Shown: positions 26,358 to 35,088 of the stretch, piece after piece
Numbering within the stretch: the stretch's first letter is position 1
How the letters are laid out: the number at the start of each line of letters is the position of its first letter
DNA from: Loigolactobacillus jiayinensis
Lineage (GTDB): Bacteria > Bacillota > Bacilli > Lactobacillales > Lactobacillaceae
NCBI RefSeq assembly: GCF_003946445.1
Contig: NZ_RHOF01000003.1
Span: forward strand, 48,695 to 112,694
DNA length: 64,000 bases
Direction of reading: 5' to 3'
Notes under the pieces: model-generated
What the model was told of the DNA's origin: nothing
What the model saw: only the letters and a program-made list of their open reading frames with translations
The model's database searches: none
Translations under genes and position numbers: made by a program

Positions 26358-27755
26358 TTAAGCGTTAGTTTCATGTGTCGACAAATCAGCTGCAGTATTT
26401 TCTGCGGTTAATTCATGTTTTTCCGCTTTAAGGATTTGGGCGCGATTGTATAACATTAACGCTAACGCTACTAGCGATAACAAAATTGGCCCAAGCACGG
26501 TTAAATGTGCGGTGCCTTCATAAATTACCCAAGCTAACGGACTAGCCGCAAAATCAACACTGGCAACAGACGATGTGCCAGCTGGAATCAGTGAGCCTTG
26601 AACCAGTTTAACTGCTGACGTAAAAATACCGGCCAGCGAAGTTGCCGACAAGACGCCGAAAATCATCGTGATCAGCCCAACTAAAAAGGTCCGCAACACA
26701 TTGCCGTTAGTGTAAGGTAAAACTAGCGGGAAAATATAGATCAAACCAGACAAACTGGCTAAGGGTAAAAATTGATTACCAGGAATGATAACTGACAAAA
26801 ATAGAATGGTTGGTACTAACAATAGCGAACAAACTAAGGTTACTGGGTGGCCGATAACTAACGCTGGCGTCATCCCAATATTGAAAGTTCGTCCTTTGAA
26901 ACGACGGCTAATTAATTCTTGTGACCGCTTAGAGATTGGGCTCAACCCTTCAATAAATAAGCTGGTTATCCGCGGAATCAATACCATAACCGCACTAAGA
27001 ATAATACTTAACTGCAACGTTTTGGCAACTGGATATCTCGCCAACACACCCAATAAAATACCGATGATCACACCGAGAAAAATTGGATCACCTAAGATAC
27101 CAAATTTATTTTTCAGTTTATCCGCATCAATATCGATTTTATTTAACCCTGGAATGCGTTCAATAATCCAATTAATCGCAATTGCAAACGGAATAAACGT
27201 CACGCAGAACGCTTGCGGTAATGAAATGCCTTTTAAGTCTTTGCCGTAGAATTTCTCAACCTTTTGCTGCGAACGATCCGCAGCAACTAACGTAATAATG
27301 AAAATAATAATTGCTGCAAAGGCACCCCACCAGAAACTATTGGTCGCAATCGAAACAATCGAGCCAACAAAAGCAAAATGCCAATAATTCCACAAATCAA
27401 TATTCAACGTTTTGGTTGTTTTGGTGACCAACATAATGACATTGACCACTAAGCCCAACGGAATAATGATTGCACCAACTTCAGTCCCAAATGCAACCGT
27501 TGATGCTGCTGGCCAACCAATGTCCAGCGTATGTAAATGTAGTTGGTAAATTTTAACCATCGAATTAACCGCTGGCCCTAGATTATCTGCTAACAACTGG
27601 GTGATGACACTTAAACCAACAAAACCAACTCCCACTGATAACCCAGATTTCAACGATTTACCAATCCCCATACCGAGTAAAAGTCCAAAAATCAGAAAAA
27701 TGATTGGCATCATGACGCTAGCGCCTAGCGACATGATGTAATTAATAACGCCCAT
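26358..27755 (-). CDS. GatC-type PTS IIC permease without IIA/IIB
   Basis: Polytopic membrane protein of 465 residues in the galactitol PTS IIC family. Signs include MGVINYIMSLGASVMMPIIFLIFGLLLGMGIGKSLK at the N-terminal end, long hydrophobic helices, and the SLFIEGLSPISKRSQELISRRFKGR loop followed by GMTPALVIGHPV, typical for GatC. The TTG- or ATG-led extension to 27797 is rejected: AGGGGGA lies just before the ATG at 27755. No GatA or GatB gene is in the window, so it relies on distant subunits or works without phosphorylation. It precedes kdgA on the same strand, which suggests an acidic sugar as substrate. Confidence 0.8.
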   Translation of the reverse strand: MGVINYIMSLGASVMMPIIFLIFGLLLGMGIGKSLKSGLSVGVGFVGLSVITQLLADNLGPAVNSMVKIYQLHLHTLDIGWPAASTVAFGTEVGAIIIPLGLVVNVIMLVTKTTKTLNIDLWNYWHFAFVGSIVSIATNSFWWGAFAAIIIFIITLVAADRSQQKVEKFYGKDLKGISLPQAFCVTFIPFAIAINWIIERIPGLNKIDIDADKLKNKFGILGDPIFLGVIIGILLGVLARYPVAKTLQLSIILSAVMVLIPRITSLFIEGLSPISKRSQELISRRFKGRTFNIGMTPALVIGHPVTLVCSLLLVPTILFLSVIIPGNQFLPLASLSGLIYIFPLVLPYTNGNVLRTFLVGLITMIFGVLSATSLAGIFTSAVKLVQGSLIPAGTSSVASVDFAASPLAWVIYEGTAHLTVLGPILLSLVALALMLYNRAQILKAEKHELTAENTAADLSTHETNA

Positions 27756-27871
27756 AAAATAGAATCCCCCTATTTTTGTATTGAAAGCTAGTGACAAACC
27801 TGTAACCGTAGTCTTTAGTCACTATTTTCAGAAAAACCGTTAATTCTCCACCATACCTTATTGGTCATTTT

Positions 27872-27888
27872 ATTTCCTATAAAGAAAT
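27872..27888. promoter_or_regulatory. TTTC-N7-GAAA operator (IclR regulon candidate)
   Basis: ATTTCCTATAAAGAAAT. It has the same form and length as GTTTCTAAATAAGAAAT before the iclR gene (38097-38113) and ATTTCTTATTAAGAAAC before kduI (38967-38983). Confidence 0.5.
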
Positions 27889-27912
27889 GACGATTCCCAA
27901 TAAGATACGATT

Positions 27913-27933
27913 TTGTAAGTATAAAACTTACAA
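27913..27933. repeat. Inverted repeat before the orphan IIC gene
   Basis: Perfect 8-bp arms TTGTAAGT and ACTTACAA separated by ATAAA. Possible second operator; regulator unknown. Confidence 0.4.
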
Positions 27934-28059
27934 TATTAATATGCAACCGTTTTTTTATAAAATTTTAGAACTTAATCGGATTGAAAAATATATACCAATT
28001 ATCAAATTAACATCAATCAGACATAGCCAGAACGTTATTTGGTTCACTACTTCGTAATA

Positions 28060-28110
28060 AAAAAAGCTATTGTTGAATTTCTTAATACGAAATTCAACAA
28101 TAGCTTTTTT
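28060..28110. terminator. Strong terminator after the discoidin-like gene
   Basis: Perfect 21-base arms beginning AAAAAAGCTATTGTTGAA and mirrored, with a 9-nt loop, and T runs in both directions. It isolates the IIC gene from the upstream gene at 28155. Confidence 0.92.
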
Positions 28111-28154
28111 ATAAGTTGCTTTTTAAATTATTACTCTGTCGTAATAGCTACATT

Positions 28155-28985
28155 CTATTCTGCATTCACACCATAAAATTCAACTTCATCCAGTGCTGGA
28201 AATGGCGATTCATCAGCCGCCTTCTGTAGATTCAGTACCGTTACCTGTGTCACCGTGCGCTTTTTAAATTGGAAATACTGGGGTTCACCAGATTTTTCCA
28301 ATTGAACCACTTCTTCACTGTCATCAGAAAAGTGCAAGGTCACCTGTGGCCAATAACTGTCGTGGGGAAAATCAGCGCGTAAAACTAATGCCGCTTGATC
28401 CAGCATTACTGGACGACCAAAGTCGATGGTTAGCGCCGCGTCGGTCTGCTGATTAATCCCCCATGATTGATAGGGATATTCACCATGCATGTTGCTGGCT
28501 AACACGCCATCAATTGCGTTGCAGGCAAAAAATGTGGCGTCGTTTCGCGTTTCCACATTAGCAGATGCGTGTGGGTAAGCGCCGGTAAACTCTTTTTGGT
28601 CATGCAGATTTAGGGCTAAATTACGATAAGACTTGCGTTCTGTTGCAGTGGCACGACGCACACTTAAGTAATGCCGTTTGCTGGAAAATGCTTTATCTGG
28701 CCGTGCATCAAACGCATTCTGGCTTAAATCAATTTGATAGTCCCACTGGTTGGCCGGTAAATAAACTAACGTCGTGTCCAACGTTTCATCAAGCTTAACC
28801 ATTAAGTATTGGTTAGGTTGATCAGTGGTTACGCGGATAATATCTTGATCAGCGTATTGAAAATCCTGCGTCGCAATATAGCAAAAATCGGCGCCACTAT
28901 TTTCCAGTGGTCGTTGAAAGTCCTCGTAATCATTTTTACCTTGTTTAACTTGCTCTGTTTTGTCTAAAATTTGAATTTTTAACAA
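28155..28985 (-). CDS. Discoidin (F5/8 type C)-like carbohydrate-binding protein
   Basis: Protein of 276 residues without signal peptide or membrane helix. Residues about 120-270 resemble a discoidin/F5/8 type C fold: NLALNLHD, a run with ANVETRND and FFACNAIDG, SWGINQQTDAALTIDFGRPV, and FPHDSYWPQVTLHFSDDSEEV. The N-terminal part is not recognised. Start is a TTG at 28985 with AGGAGG 8 nt upstream. It is divergent from the GH88-DUF2264-MFS operon, so it may bind or modify the same uronide oligosaccharide in the cytoplasm. Catalytic function is not visible. Confidence 0.6.
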   Translation of the reverse strand: MLKIQILDKTEQVKQGKNDYEDFQRPLENSGADFCYIATQDFQYADQDIIRVTTDQPNQYLMVKLDETLDTTLVYLPANQWDYQIDLSQNAFDARPDKAFSSKRHYLSVRRATATERKSYRNLALNLHDQKEFTGAYPHASANVETRNDATFFACNAIDGVLASNMHGEYPYQSWGINQQTDAALTIDFGRPVMLDQAALVLRADFPHDSYWPQVTLHFSDDSEEVVQLEKSGEPQYFQFKKRTVTQVTVLNLQKAADESPFPALDEVEFYGVNAE

Positions 28986-29408
28986 ATTAATTTCCTCCTA
29001 AAAGTTCACAATATTAATTATTTAGCGTCGTATATTTAGTACCTTATGTACATTTCCGGTCAAACTTTAATTTGTTATAGAAAGCGATTTATATATGACC
29101 GATATAATTATATCATGCCAACTATTTATAACCATAATTTTACTAAAAACATTTTCACGTTGCATACTTTTATGTATCAATAATACAGTTATTTATGCCA
29201 TTTAATAAGCTTATGAAAATAATTTGTACCTATAAATTAGCACATTATTTTCCTAAATTTTCTTTACTTTTTTACTAAAAAGATTTAACCTAATCTATGG
29301 AAAACGATTTCAATTACAGCGCCATGTTTTAAATTTAATGCTCCTTAATAGTACTACTTTGTTCAGTAATTGCTAGCACAGGAATAATAAATTAAGAAGG
29401 TGAGTTAT
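28986..29408. promoter_or_regulatory. Divergent promoter region upstream of the GH88 operon
   Basis: AT-rich 423-bp gap without genes. It contains a 14-bp palindrome GATATAATTATATC (29101-29114) and a cre-like site at 29299-29312. Promoter boxes are not unambiguous. Confidence 0.5.
29299..29312. promoter_or_regulatory. cre-like site before GH88
   Basis: GGAAAACGATTTCA fits TGWNANCGNTNWCA except for the first base. It lies about 100 bp before the GH88 start. Confidence 0.5.
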
Positions 29409-30569
29409 TTGGCAGATAATTGGGTACAAGCAGCAAAAACTTATATTGAGGCAAAAACAGAACGTAACTTAACTGCCATTGGTACTGGTTTTCCCCACGC
29501 GACTAAAGCAGGCAAGTATCAACTAGCCGAACCGCAGTGGTGGACAGCTGGTTTTTGGCCAGGTATTTTATGGAATAACTTTCACGCGACTAAACAGCAA
29601 AAAGTTGCTGATTTAGCACAAAAGTTGGAAAAACAAATGGATCCATTACTCCGTGATCCAGCTAAACTCGACCACGATATGGGCTTTATGTGGACACTAA
29701 CTAGTTTAGCACGCTATGACCTAACTAACGATTCAACGGCTAAAACTAATGCACTATTAGCGGCAACTTTATTGCTGGGCCGTTTTAACAGTGCTGGACA
29801 ATACTTAGAAGCCTGGAATAGCTGGCAAGGCGCTGCCGATACTAGTGGTATTGTGATCATCGACAGCATGATGAATGTTAGCTTACTTTATTGGGCTAGC
29901 GAAGAAACTGGCGATCCCCGCTTTGCTGTTGCCGCAACACAACACGCAGAAACTATTCTACGCGAATTTATTCGTGATGATGGGTCAGTGCACCACATGG
30001 TTAATTTTAATTCTGAAACTGGTGAAGTCATCGAAAAATTAGGTGGTCAAGGTTTCGCGGAAATGAGTTCTTGGTCACGCGGCTGTGCTTGGGCAATTTA
30101 TGGCTTAGCAATTGCCTATAGCTACACTAAAAAGCCAGAATTTTTGGCTGCAGCTTCCAAGGTAGCAGATTATTTCATTTTGCATACTTTGGATGTTGCT
30201 GTACCGCTCTGGGATTTCCGCATCCCTGCTAACACCGCTAAGACAAAATACGATTATCCAGATTCTTCTGCGGCAGCAATTGCCGCCTGTGGTTGCTTAT
30301 TAATTGGACGCTTAGCCGCACCAGAAGAGCAAGCCTTTTACACTAAAGCTGGCACCTCACTACTGCAACGATTGTTTGAGCATGCGACCACCGCAGCTGA
30401 TGATCAAGCCTTGATTGGTCACGGTACTGGGCATTGGCCAGAACAAACTAATTTGGACACTGGTTTAATTTATGGTGATTATTTCTTCACAGAAGGTATT
30501 TATCAACTTAATGGTATTTACAATACATTTTGGTTAGGAGGCCAATGGGATCATGAATCGCTTCAATGA
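29409..30569 (+). CDS. GH88 unsaturated glucuronyl hydrolase
   Basis: Removes the 4,5-unsaturated uronyl group from lyase-made oligosaccharides in the cytoplasm, giving 5-keto-4-deoxyuronate for KduI. The 386-residue protein has the (alpha/alpha)6 barrel signs: PQWWTAGFWPGILW, KLDHDMGFMWTLTSLARY (one catalytic Asp), GIVIIDSMMNVSLLYWAS (second catalytic Asp), then GFAEMSSWSRGCAWAIYG and DSSAAAIAACGCLLIG. The GTG at 29400 overlaps the AAGAAGG box; the TTG at 29409 has 8-nt spacing and is preferred. It overlaps the DUF2264 gene by 17 bp, so the two are coupled. Confidence 0.92.
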   Translation: MADNWVQAAKTYIEAKTERNLTAIGTGFPHATKAGKYQLAEPQWWTAGFWPGILWNNFHATKQQKVADLAQKLEKQMDPLLRDPAKLDHDMGFMWTLTSLARYDLTNDSTAKTNALLAATLLLGRFNSAGQYLEAWNSWQGAADTSGIVIIDSMMNVSLLYWASEETGDPRFAVAATQHAETILREFIRDDGSVHHMVNFNSETGEVIEKLGGQGFAEMSSWSRGCAWAIYGLAIAYSYTKKPEFLAAASKVADYFILHTLDVAVPLWDFRIPANTAKTKYDYPDSSAAAIAACGCLLIGRLAAPEEQAFYTKAGTSLLQRLFEHATTAADDQALIGHGTGHWPEQTNLDTGLIYGDYFFTEGIYQLNGIYNTFWLGGQWDHESLQ

Positions 30570-32406
30570 ACGAGTTAAACAAAATCCGCTTAAAACACGG
30601 GCCGATTATGCCCAAGCACTGATCGACTTACTCGAACCGATGTATCAATTAATGGCTGATGAAAAAACACCAGGTCATGTGCATATTAGCAGTAGTGGCG
30701 CCGTTTATGACGAGCCACGACGCGATGTTGAAGGCTTTCTCCGTAGCTTATGGGGTTTAGGCCCTTTGTGCAGCACACCAGAGCGGGCGCATCAATATAA
30801 GGCATACTATGAGGCAGCCACTGCTGGTATTCTAGCCGGCACCGATCCAACTTCCCCTTATTATTGGGGCAAACTAGACGATTATGACCAATTATTTGTT
30901 GAAATGGGTTCGCTGGCAACGTTTTTAATTCTGACGCGCAAGTTTTTCTGGGCTGAATTAACTCAGCAACAGCAAACTAATATTCATCAATGGTTGAATC
31001 AAATCAACGAAAAAACAATCCCACCAACCAACTGGTTATTCTTCCGTATTTTGGTTAATTCATTTTTCGAAACTGTTGGCCTATCTGTGCCCAACGATCA
31101 GATCAATAAAGATTTAAAAGACATTGATAGCTACTATTTGGATGATGGTTGGTATTTTGATGGTTATCGCAATCAAATTGACTATTATATTGCTTGGGGC
31201 ATGCAATACTACGGTGTCTTGTTCAGCAAGTTATCACCTGAAAAAGATAATCCGCATATCGCTAGTTTCCGCGAACGTGGCGCTAAGTTTGCGGCTCCCT
31301 TTAAAGATTGGTTTGTTAAGGATGGTACCGCATTACCATTTGGTCGTAGCCAAGTTTACCGCTTTGCCCAGTCTTCTTTTTGGGCGGTGGCAGCCTTCAC
31401 TGGCTTAGATATGCAAGATGTCACCCTTGGTCAAGCTAAATATTTATTACTAAATAATATGCGTCAATGGTTCCAGCGGCCAATCTTCACGCCAGAAGGT
31501 TTCCTGTCCATTGGTTACGGCTATGCTAATTTGAATATGGCAGAAGGCTACAATGCACCAGGTTCACCTTATTGGGCAATGAAGAATTTTATCGTTCTAG
31601 CCTTGCCTGATGATGATCCCTTCTGGCAAGCTAAGGAAGAAGCACCAGCCTTCCCTGAAATCGAACAAAATGATTATAGTCGCATGCTACTCGTCCACAG
31701 TAAAGATGGCCAAGAGTTACAAGTTTTCACTGCTGGTCAACACTCGCACGAGCATGCACACGGTGCTTCAAAATACGAAAAATTCGTTTACTCGACTACC
31801 TTTGGGTTCAGTGTACGCAAAGATAACGTCTTACCTAAGCAAGGCGCTTTCGATAGCACATTAGCTATTTCCGAAACTGACTATAATTACCAAACTGTTT
31901 TTGGCTACAAAGATTTCAAGACTCACGCTAACTATATTTACGGTTTATGGCAACCATGGGACAACGTTTCAATCAAGAGTTTCGTCATCCCGGTTTACCC
32001 TTGGCATATTCGTGTTCACATCATCGACAGTAAACGGCCACTGAATATTCTAGAAGGCAGCTTTAGCGCACCTGCTGATGGGCAACAACAAACTAGCTCA
32101 ACCGCTAATAGTTGTTTCTATCAAAGTTCAGTTGGTACTACTGGTGTCATTTCGCTGACTGATAATTTGAAAGCTGAGTTAGGTGAGCCAGAACCAAATA
32201 CGAATTTCTACTACCCCAAGACCGTGTTACCACAATTAACTGGCCATTTGGAGCCAGGTCAATACGTCTTGCTTTCCGCTTATCTTGGCGACCCAAGTCA
32301 AAAAGTCGATGTTGCAACACCAATCCAAGCCACGTTGACCAACGACCAACTCACCATCAAAATTGGCGAGCAGCAACAACAAGTCACTTTATCTGAATTA
32401 TCCTAA
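30553..32406 (+). CDS. DUF2264 family protein, probable uronide-processing enzyme
   Basis: Large soluble protein of 617 residues with no signal peptide. It carries the DUF2264 signature: early HISSSGAVYDEPRRDVEGFLRSLWGL, NWLFFRILVNSFFE, DDGWYFDGYRNQIDYYIAWGMQYYG and GRSQVYRFAQSSFWA; the N-terminal two thirds look like an alpha/alpha barrel and the last third is beta-rich. Some proteins of this kind have been placed among beta-glucuronidase-type glycoside hydrolases, but I cannot verify that here. ATG lies after AGGAGG, inside the end of the GH88 gene. Coupling to GH88 and an MFS carrier suggests cleavage of a glucuronide linkage after import. Confidence 0.75.
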   Translation: MNRFNERVKQNPLKTRADYAQALIDLLEPMYQLMADEKTPGHVHISSSGAVYDEPRRDVEGFLRSLWGLGPLCSTPERAHQYKAYYEAATAGILAGTDPTSPYYWGKLDDYDQLFVEMGSLATFLILTRKFFWAELTQQQQTNIHQWLNQINEKTIPPTNWLFFRILVNSFFETVGLSVPNDQINKDLKDIDSYYLDDGWYFDGYRNQIDYYIAWGMQYYGVLFSKLSPEKDNPHIASFRERGAKFAAPFKDWFVKDGTALPFGRSQVYRFAQSSFWAVAAFTGLDMQDVTLGQAKYLLLNNMRQWFQRPIFTPEGFLSIGYGYANLNMAEGYNAPGSPYWAMKNFIVLALPDDDPFWQAKEEAPAFPEIEQNDYSRMLLVHSKDGQELQVFTAGQHSHEHAHGASKYEKFVYSTTFGFSVRKDNVLPKQGAFDSTLAISETDYNYQTVFGYKDFKTHANYIYGLWQPWDNVSIKSFVIPVYPWHIRVHIIDSKRPLNILEGSFSAPADGQQQTSSTANSCFYQSSVGTTGVISLTDNLKAELGEPEPNTNFYYPKTVLPQLTGHLEPGQYVLLSAYLGDPSQKVDVATPIQATLTNDQLTIKIGEQQQQVTLSELS

Positions 32407-32501
32407 TTTATTCTTAGTCGACCGCAACAATATGCGGTTGACGTCAGCCATAATTTAAAGCGTTTTATTCTGTATTTATTTATATTAAGGAGTGAATTCT
32501 C

Positions 32502-33773
32502 TTGGCCAAAGATGAAAAAGAAACACCAAAAATTGTTAACGCGAAAGTTAGCGACGAACAACAGCCAAAGCTACCCTGGATGTTTTCCTGGGCAATGTTC
32601 TTAGCACCAATGGTTTGGTACGGCCCTAATATTGCCGTCCGTAACACTTTAATTCCACAATTATTCAGTCAAATTGATCCTGCCAATAAAGTTTGGGCTT
32701 TTGGGATCATCAGTGCCGCCGCTACCTTCACTGGTGCCATTACCAACTTGGTTTTCGGTGCACTTTCCGATGTCACTCGGTCGCGTTGGGGTAAACGTAA
32801 ACCCTACATCACTATTGGCACCCTAGTCATGGCGATCATGATGGTGATCATCGCTAATATTTCTTCAGTAACAACGATTATTTTCTTATGGATCATTTGT
32901 GCTGCTGGTGAAAATGCAGTTGCGGCTTCAATCTATGCACAAATTTCCGACCGAATCGCCCCAAAATGGCGGGGTACAGCTTCAACTTTCTATGGCGTTG
33001 GCTTCACTATTTCACAGCAAGCCTTCACAATTTTAGCAGCACAATTCTTAGGTAACGTTAAGTTTGGTATTTACGCAATGGCCTTGATCTCCGTCATTTT
33101 AGGGATCGTTCACTTGCTGTTATCAAGAGAACAATCTAATATGGCTGAACCAGCAATTGCTATTAACAAAAAGACGTTCTCAAAGTATTTCTTCTTCCCA
33201 ACTAAAGGTGCCCGTGATTTTTACTTAGCATTATTCGGTAAGTTCTTCATGGTTGTTGGTAGTACAATTGTCACAACATACACCTTGTATTTATTTACTG
33301 ATTACATGGGTTTGAACAGCCACAACGCTGGTAAATCAGTATCAATCTTCTCAACTTTGATGTTAGTTATTGGTGTGATTTTTGCCTTGATCTCCGGACC
33401 ATTAGCCGATCGCGCTAAACGAATTAAATTACCAGTTATGTTCGCTACTTTCTTACTTGGTTTTGCTGCCTTGTTCCCACTGTTCATCGTTCATCCTTGG
33501 GCAATGTACACATACGCGGCCATCGCTGCCGTCGGTAACGGGATCTATAATTCCGTTGATGGCGCCTTGAATCTAGACGTTTTACCTTCTTCTGACACTG
33601 CTGGGAAAGATTTAGGCTTGATCAATTTAGCCAACACATTGTCACAAATGGTTGGTGCCTTATCCGCATCCGCCATTGTCTCAACTTGGGGTTACCAAAA
33701 GATTTTCGTGTTCGCGATTATTCTTGAAGTAATTGGTGCCATCTTGATTGCCTTAATTCGTTCCGTCAAATAA
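32502..33773 (+). CDS. MFS sugar transporter (GPH/SLC45-like)
   Basis: Twelve-helix carrier of 423 residues and last gene of the GH88-DUF2264 operon. It has the N-terminal loop motif FGALSDVTRSRWGKRKPYITIG, typical of the sucrose/glycoside MFS branch, and FALISGPLADRAKRIKLPVM in the second half. The first 25 residues are polar. A TTG start at 32502 follows AAGGAG by 9 nt. The most likely role is uptake of the uronic acid oligosaccharide degraded by the two upstream enzymes. It shares a terminator with the convergent LacI gene. Confidence 0.85.
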   Translation: MAKDEKETPKIVNAKVSDEQQPKLPWMFSWAMFLAPMVWYGPNIAVRNTLIPQLFSQIDPANKVWAFGIISAAATFTGAITNLVFGALSDVTRSRWGKRKPYITIGTLVMAIMMVIIANISSVTTIIFLWIICAAGENAVAASIYAQISDRIAPKWRGTASTFYGVGFTISQQAFTILAAQFLGNVKFGIYAMALISVILGIVHLLLSREQSNMAEPAIAINKKTFSKYFFFPTKGARDFYLALFGKFFMVVGSTIVTTYTLYLFTDYMGLNSHNAGKSVSIFSTLMLVIGVIFALISGPLADRAKRIKLPVMFATFLLGFAALFPLFIVHPWAMYTYAAIAAVGNGIYNSVDGALNLDVLPSSDTAGKDLGLINLANTLSQMVGALSASAIVSTWGYQKIFVFAIILEVIGAILIALIRSVK

Positions 33774-33790
33774 GATTTAAGCCCATTTTA

Positions 33791-33821
33791 AAAAGGACTC
33801 GCAAAAGCGGGCCCTTTTTCT
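33791..33821. terminator. Bidirectional terminator
   Basis: AAAGGaCtCGC and GCGgGcCCTTT arms with an AAAA loop, flanked by A and T runs, between the convergent MFS and LacI genes. Confidence 0.85.
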
Positions 33822-33823
33822 GT

Positions 33824-34864
33824 TTAATCTGTTAATCTAGGTGCTGCCGTTGATTGGCGAATAACCAATTCAGTGCTTAGGACAATCCGTTGAGCAATTG
33901 ATGGTCGTTCAATCCGCCGCTGCAAGGTGATCATGCCCACCTCACCCATTTCCTCGGTAAATGTCTTAACTGTGGTTAGTGGCGGGTTCAGATACTGGGC
34001 AAAGGATAAATCATTGATTCCAATCACTGAAATCTGTGCCGGAACAGTGATCTTTTGGGCCGTTAATTCGTTGATCACACCAATTGCCATGGCATCGTTA
34101 GCCGCTAAGATAGCCGTTGGCAGACGTTTCTCCCAACTTCGTAGGGCTTCATGGGTTAATTTCTGGCCTAATTGAACGGATAGACGCGCATTATTATTCA
34201 CGTAAAAATAACGCTCATCAAACAACTGATAATGGCGCATTAGATCCCGGTAGGTATTAACGACTGGCGTTCGGTACTGGCGATAGCCATGTAAATTATC
34301 GTGCTCCTCAGCACCAATAAAAGCAATTTTCTTATGGCCTAATTTTAGCAGATGCTTTAAAGCTAACTCAGCTGCCTGCTCATAATCGCTGTTGATCGTG
34401 TCGAAATTTTTTAACGGAAAATTTGAACCAATAAACACAGCATTTTCATTTAACTGTAGAATTCGTTTGATTGTTGGTGCATCAAATTTACCGATACAGA
34501 TACTGCCAGCCACCGACTTTAGTAAGGCGGAATCAGTTGAGGCCTTGATTAGATTGTAACCCATGCGCTGTGCCGCACGCTCAGCACCAACACGAATCGA
34601 CATGTAATACAGATCGTCGAATTCTTCATCTTCTTGCCGCCATTGAAATAACGCAATATTTTTTTCAAAAGACTTGTTACTTTTTTGTTTACGCCGTTTT
34701 TGTTGTTTTGTTTTATATTTGGTGTAATTTAGCGCTTCAGCAGTTTCAAAAACTTTTCGTTTAGTCGCTTCGGTGACACTTAGCGAATCATCATAATTTA
34801 GTACTCGCGAAACTGTGGAAATCGATACGTGCGCCTGTTTTGCAATATCACTAATCGTCGCCAT
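33824..34864 (-). CDS. LacI-family regulator
   Basis: Repressor-type protein of 346 residues. HTH: ISDIAKQAHVSISTVSRVLNYDDSLSVTEATKRKV, followed by a very basic stretch KYKTKQQKRRKQKSNKS in the hinge, longer than usual. The sensor domain has FIGAEEHDNLHGY, AILAANDAMAIGVINEL and ISVIGINDLSFAQYLNPPLTTV. ATG at 34864 lies in front of AAGGGA; an earlier ATG is inside the box. It lies downstream of the GH42 gene on the same strand and convergent to the GH88 operon. It may control either, through a galactoside or uronide ligand. Confidence 0.86.
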   Translation of the reverse strand: MATISDIAKQAHVSISTVSRVLNYDDSLSVTEATKRKVFETAEALNYTKYKTKQQKRRKQKSNKSFEKNIALFQWRQEDEEFDDLYYMSIRVGAERAAQRMGYNLIKASTDSALLKSVAGSICIGKFDAPTIKRILQLNENAVFIGSNFPLKNFDTINSDYEQAAELALKHLLKLGHKKIAFIGAEEHDNLHGYRQYRTPVVNTYRDLMRHYQLFDERYFYVNNNARLSVQLGQKLTHEALRSWEKRLPTAILAANDAMAIGVINELTAQKITVPAQISVIGINDLSFAQYLNPPLTTVKTFTEEMGEVGMITLQRRIERPSIAQRIVLSTELVIRQSTAAPRLTD

Positions 34865-35012
34865 AGTAAATCCCTTCATTTATGGACTACTCACCGTATC
34901 GACTATATTGATATGCTACGTTATTTTTTAAGTCGGCAACGCTGTAAAATCATTCGTCCAATTTACTTCCAATTAAGATTGTTATTACTATATTATAAAC
35001 CATTTTTCAAGC

Positions 35013-35077
35013 AAAAAAACAGTTAACCACAATCTCATTATCATCTGGTAATGAAATCGTAAATTTACTGTTTTTTA
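35013..35077 (-). terminator. Terminator of the GH42 gene
   Basis: Nested stem with outer AAACAGT/ACTGTTT and inner ATTTCATTA/TAATGAGAT arms, followed by a T run on the minus strand, just after the GH42 stop. Confidence 0.75.
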
Positions 35078-35088
35078 ATCTGCTAAAG

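Larger units (their letters stand above)
27756..28059. promoter_or_regulatory. Promoter region of the orphan IIC gene
   Basis: AT-rich gap of about 300 bp. It contains the TTTC-N7-GAAA site at 27872-27888 and a second inverted repeat at 27913-27933 with arms TTGTAAGT and ACTTACAA around ATAAA. No gene is seen. Confidence 0.55.

Noticed and set aside
34829..35026. 65-codon plus-strand frame between the LacI and GH42 genes
   Set aside because: It covers promoter and terminator sequence, has AT-rich low-complexity content and no RBS.
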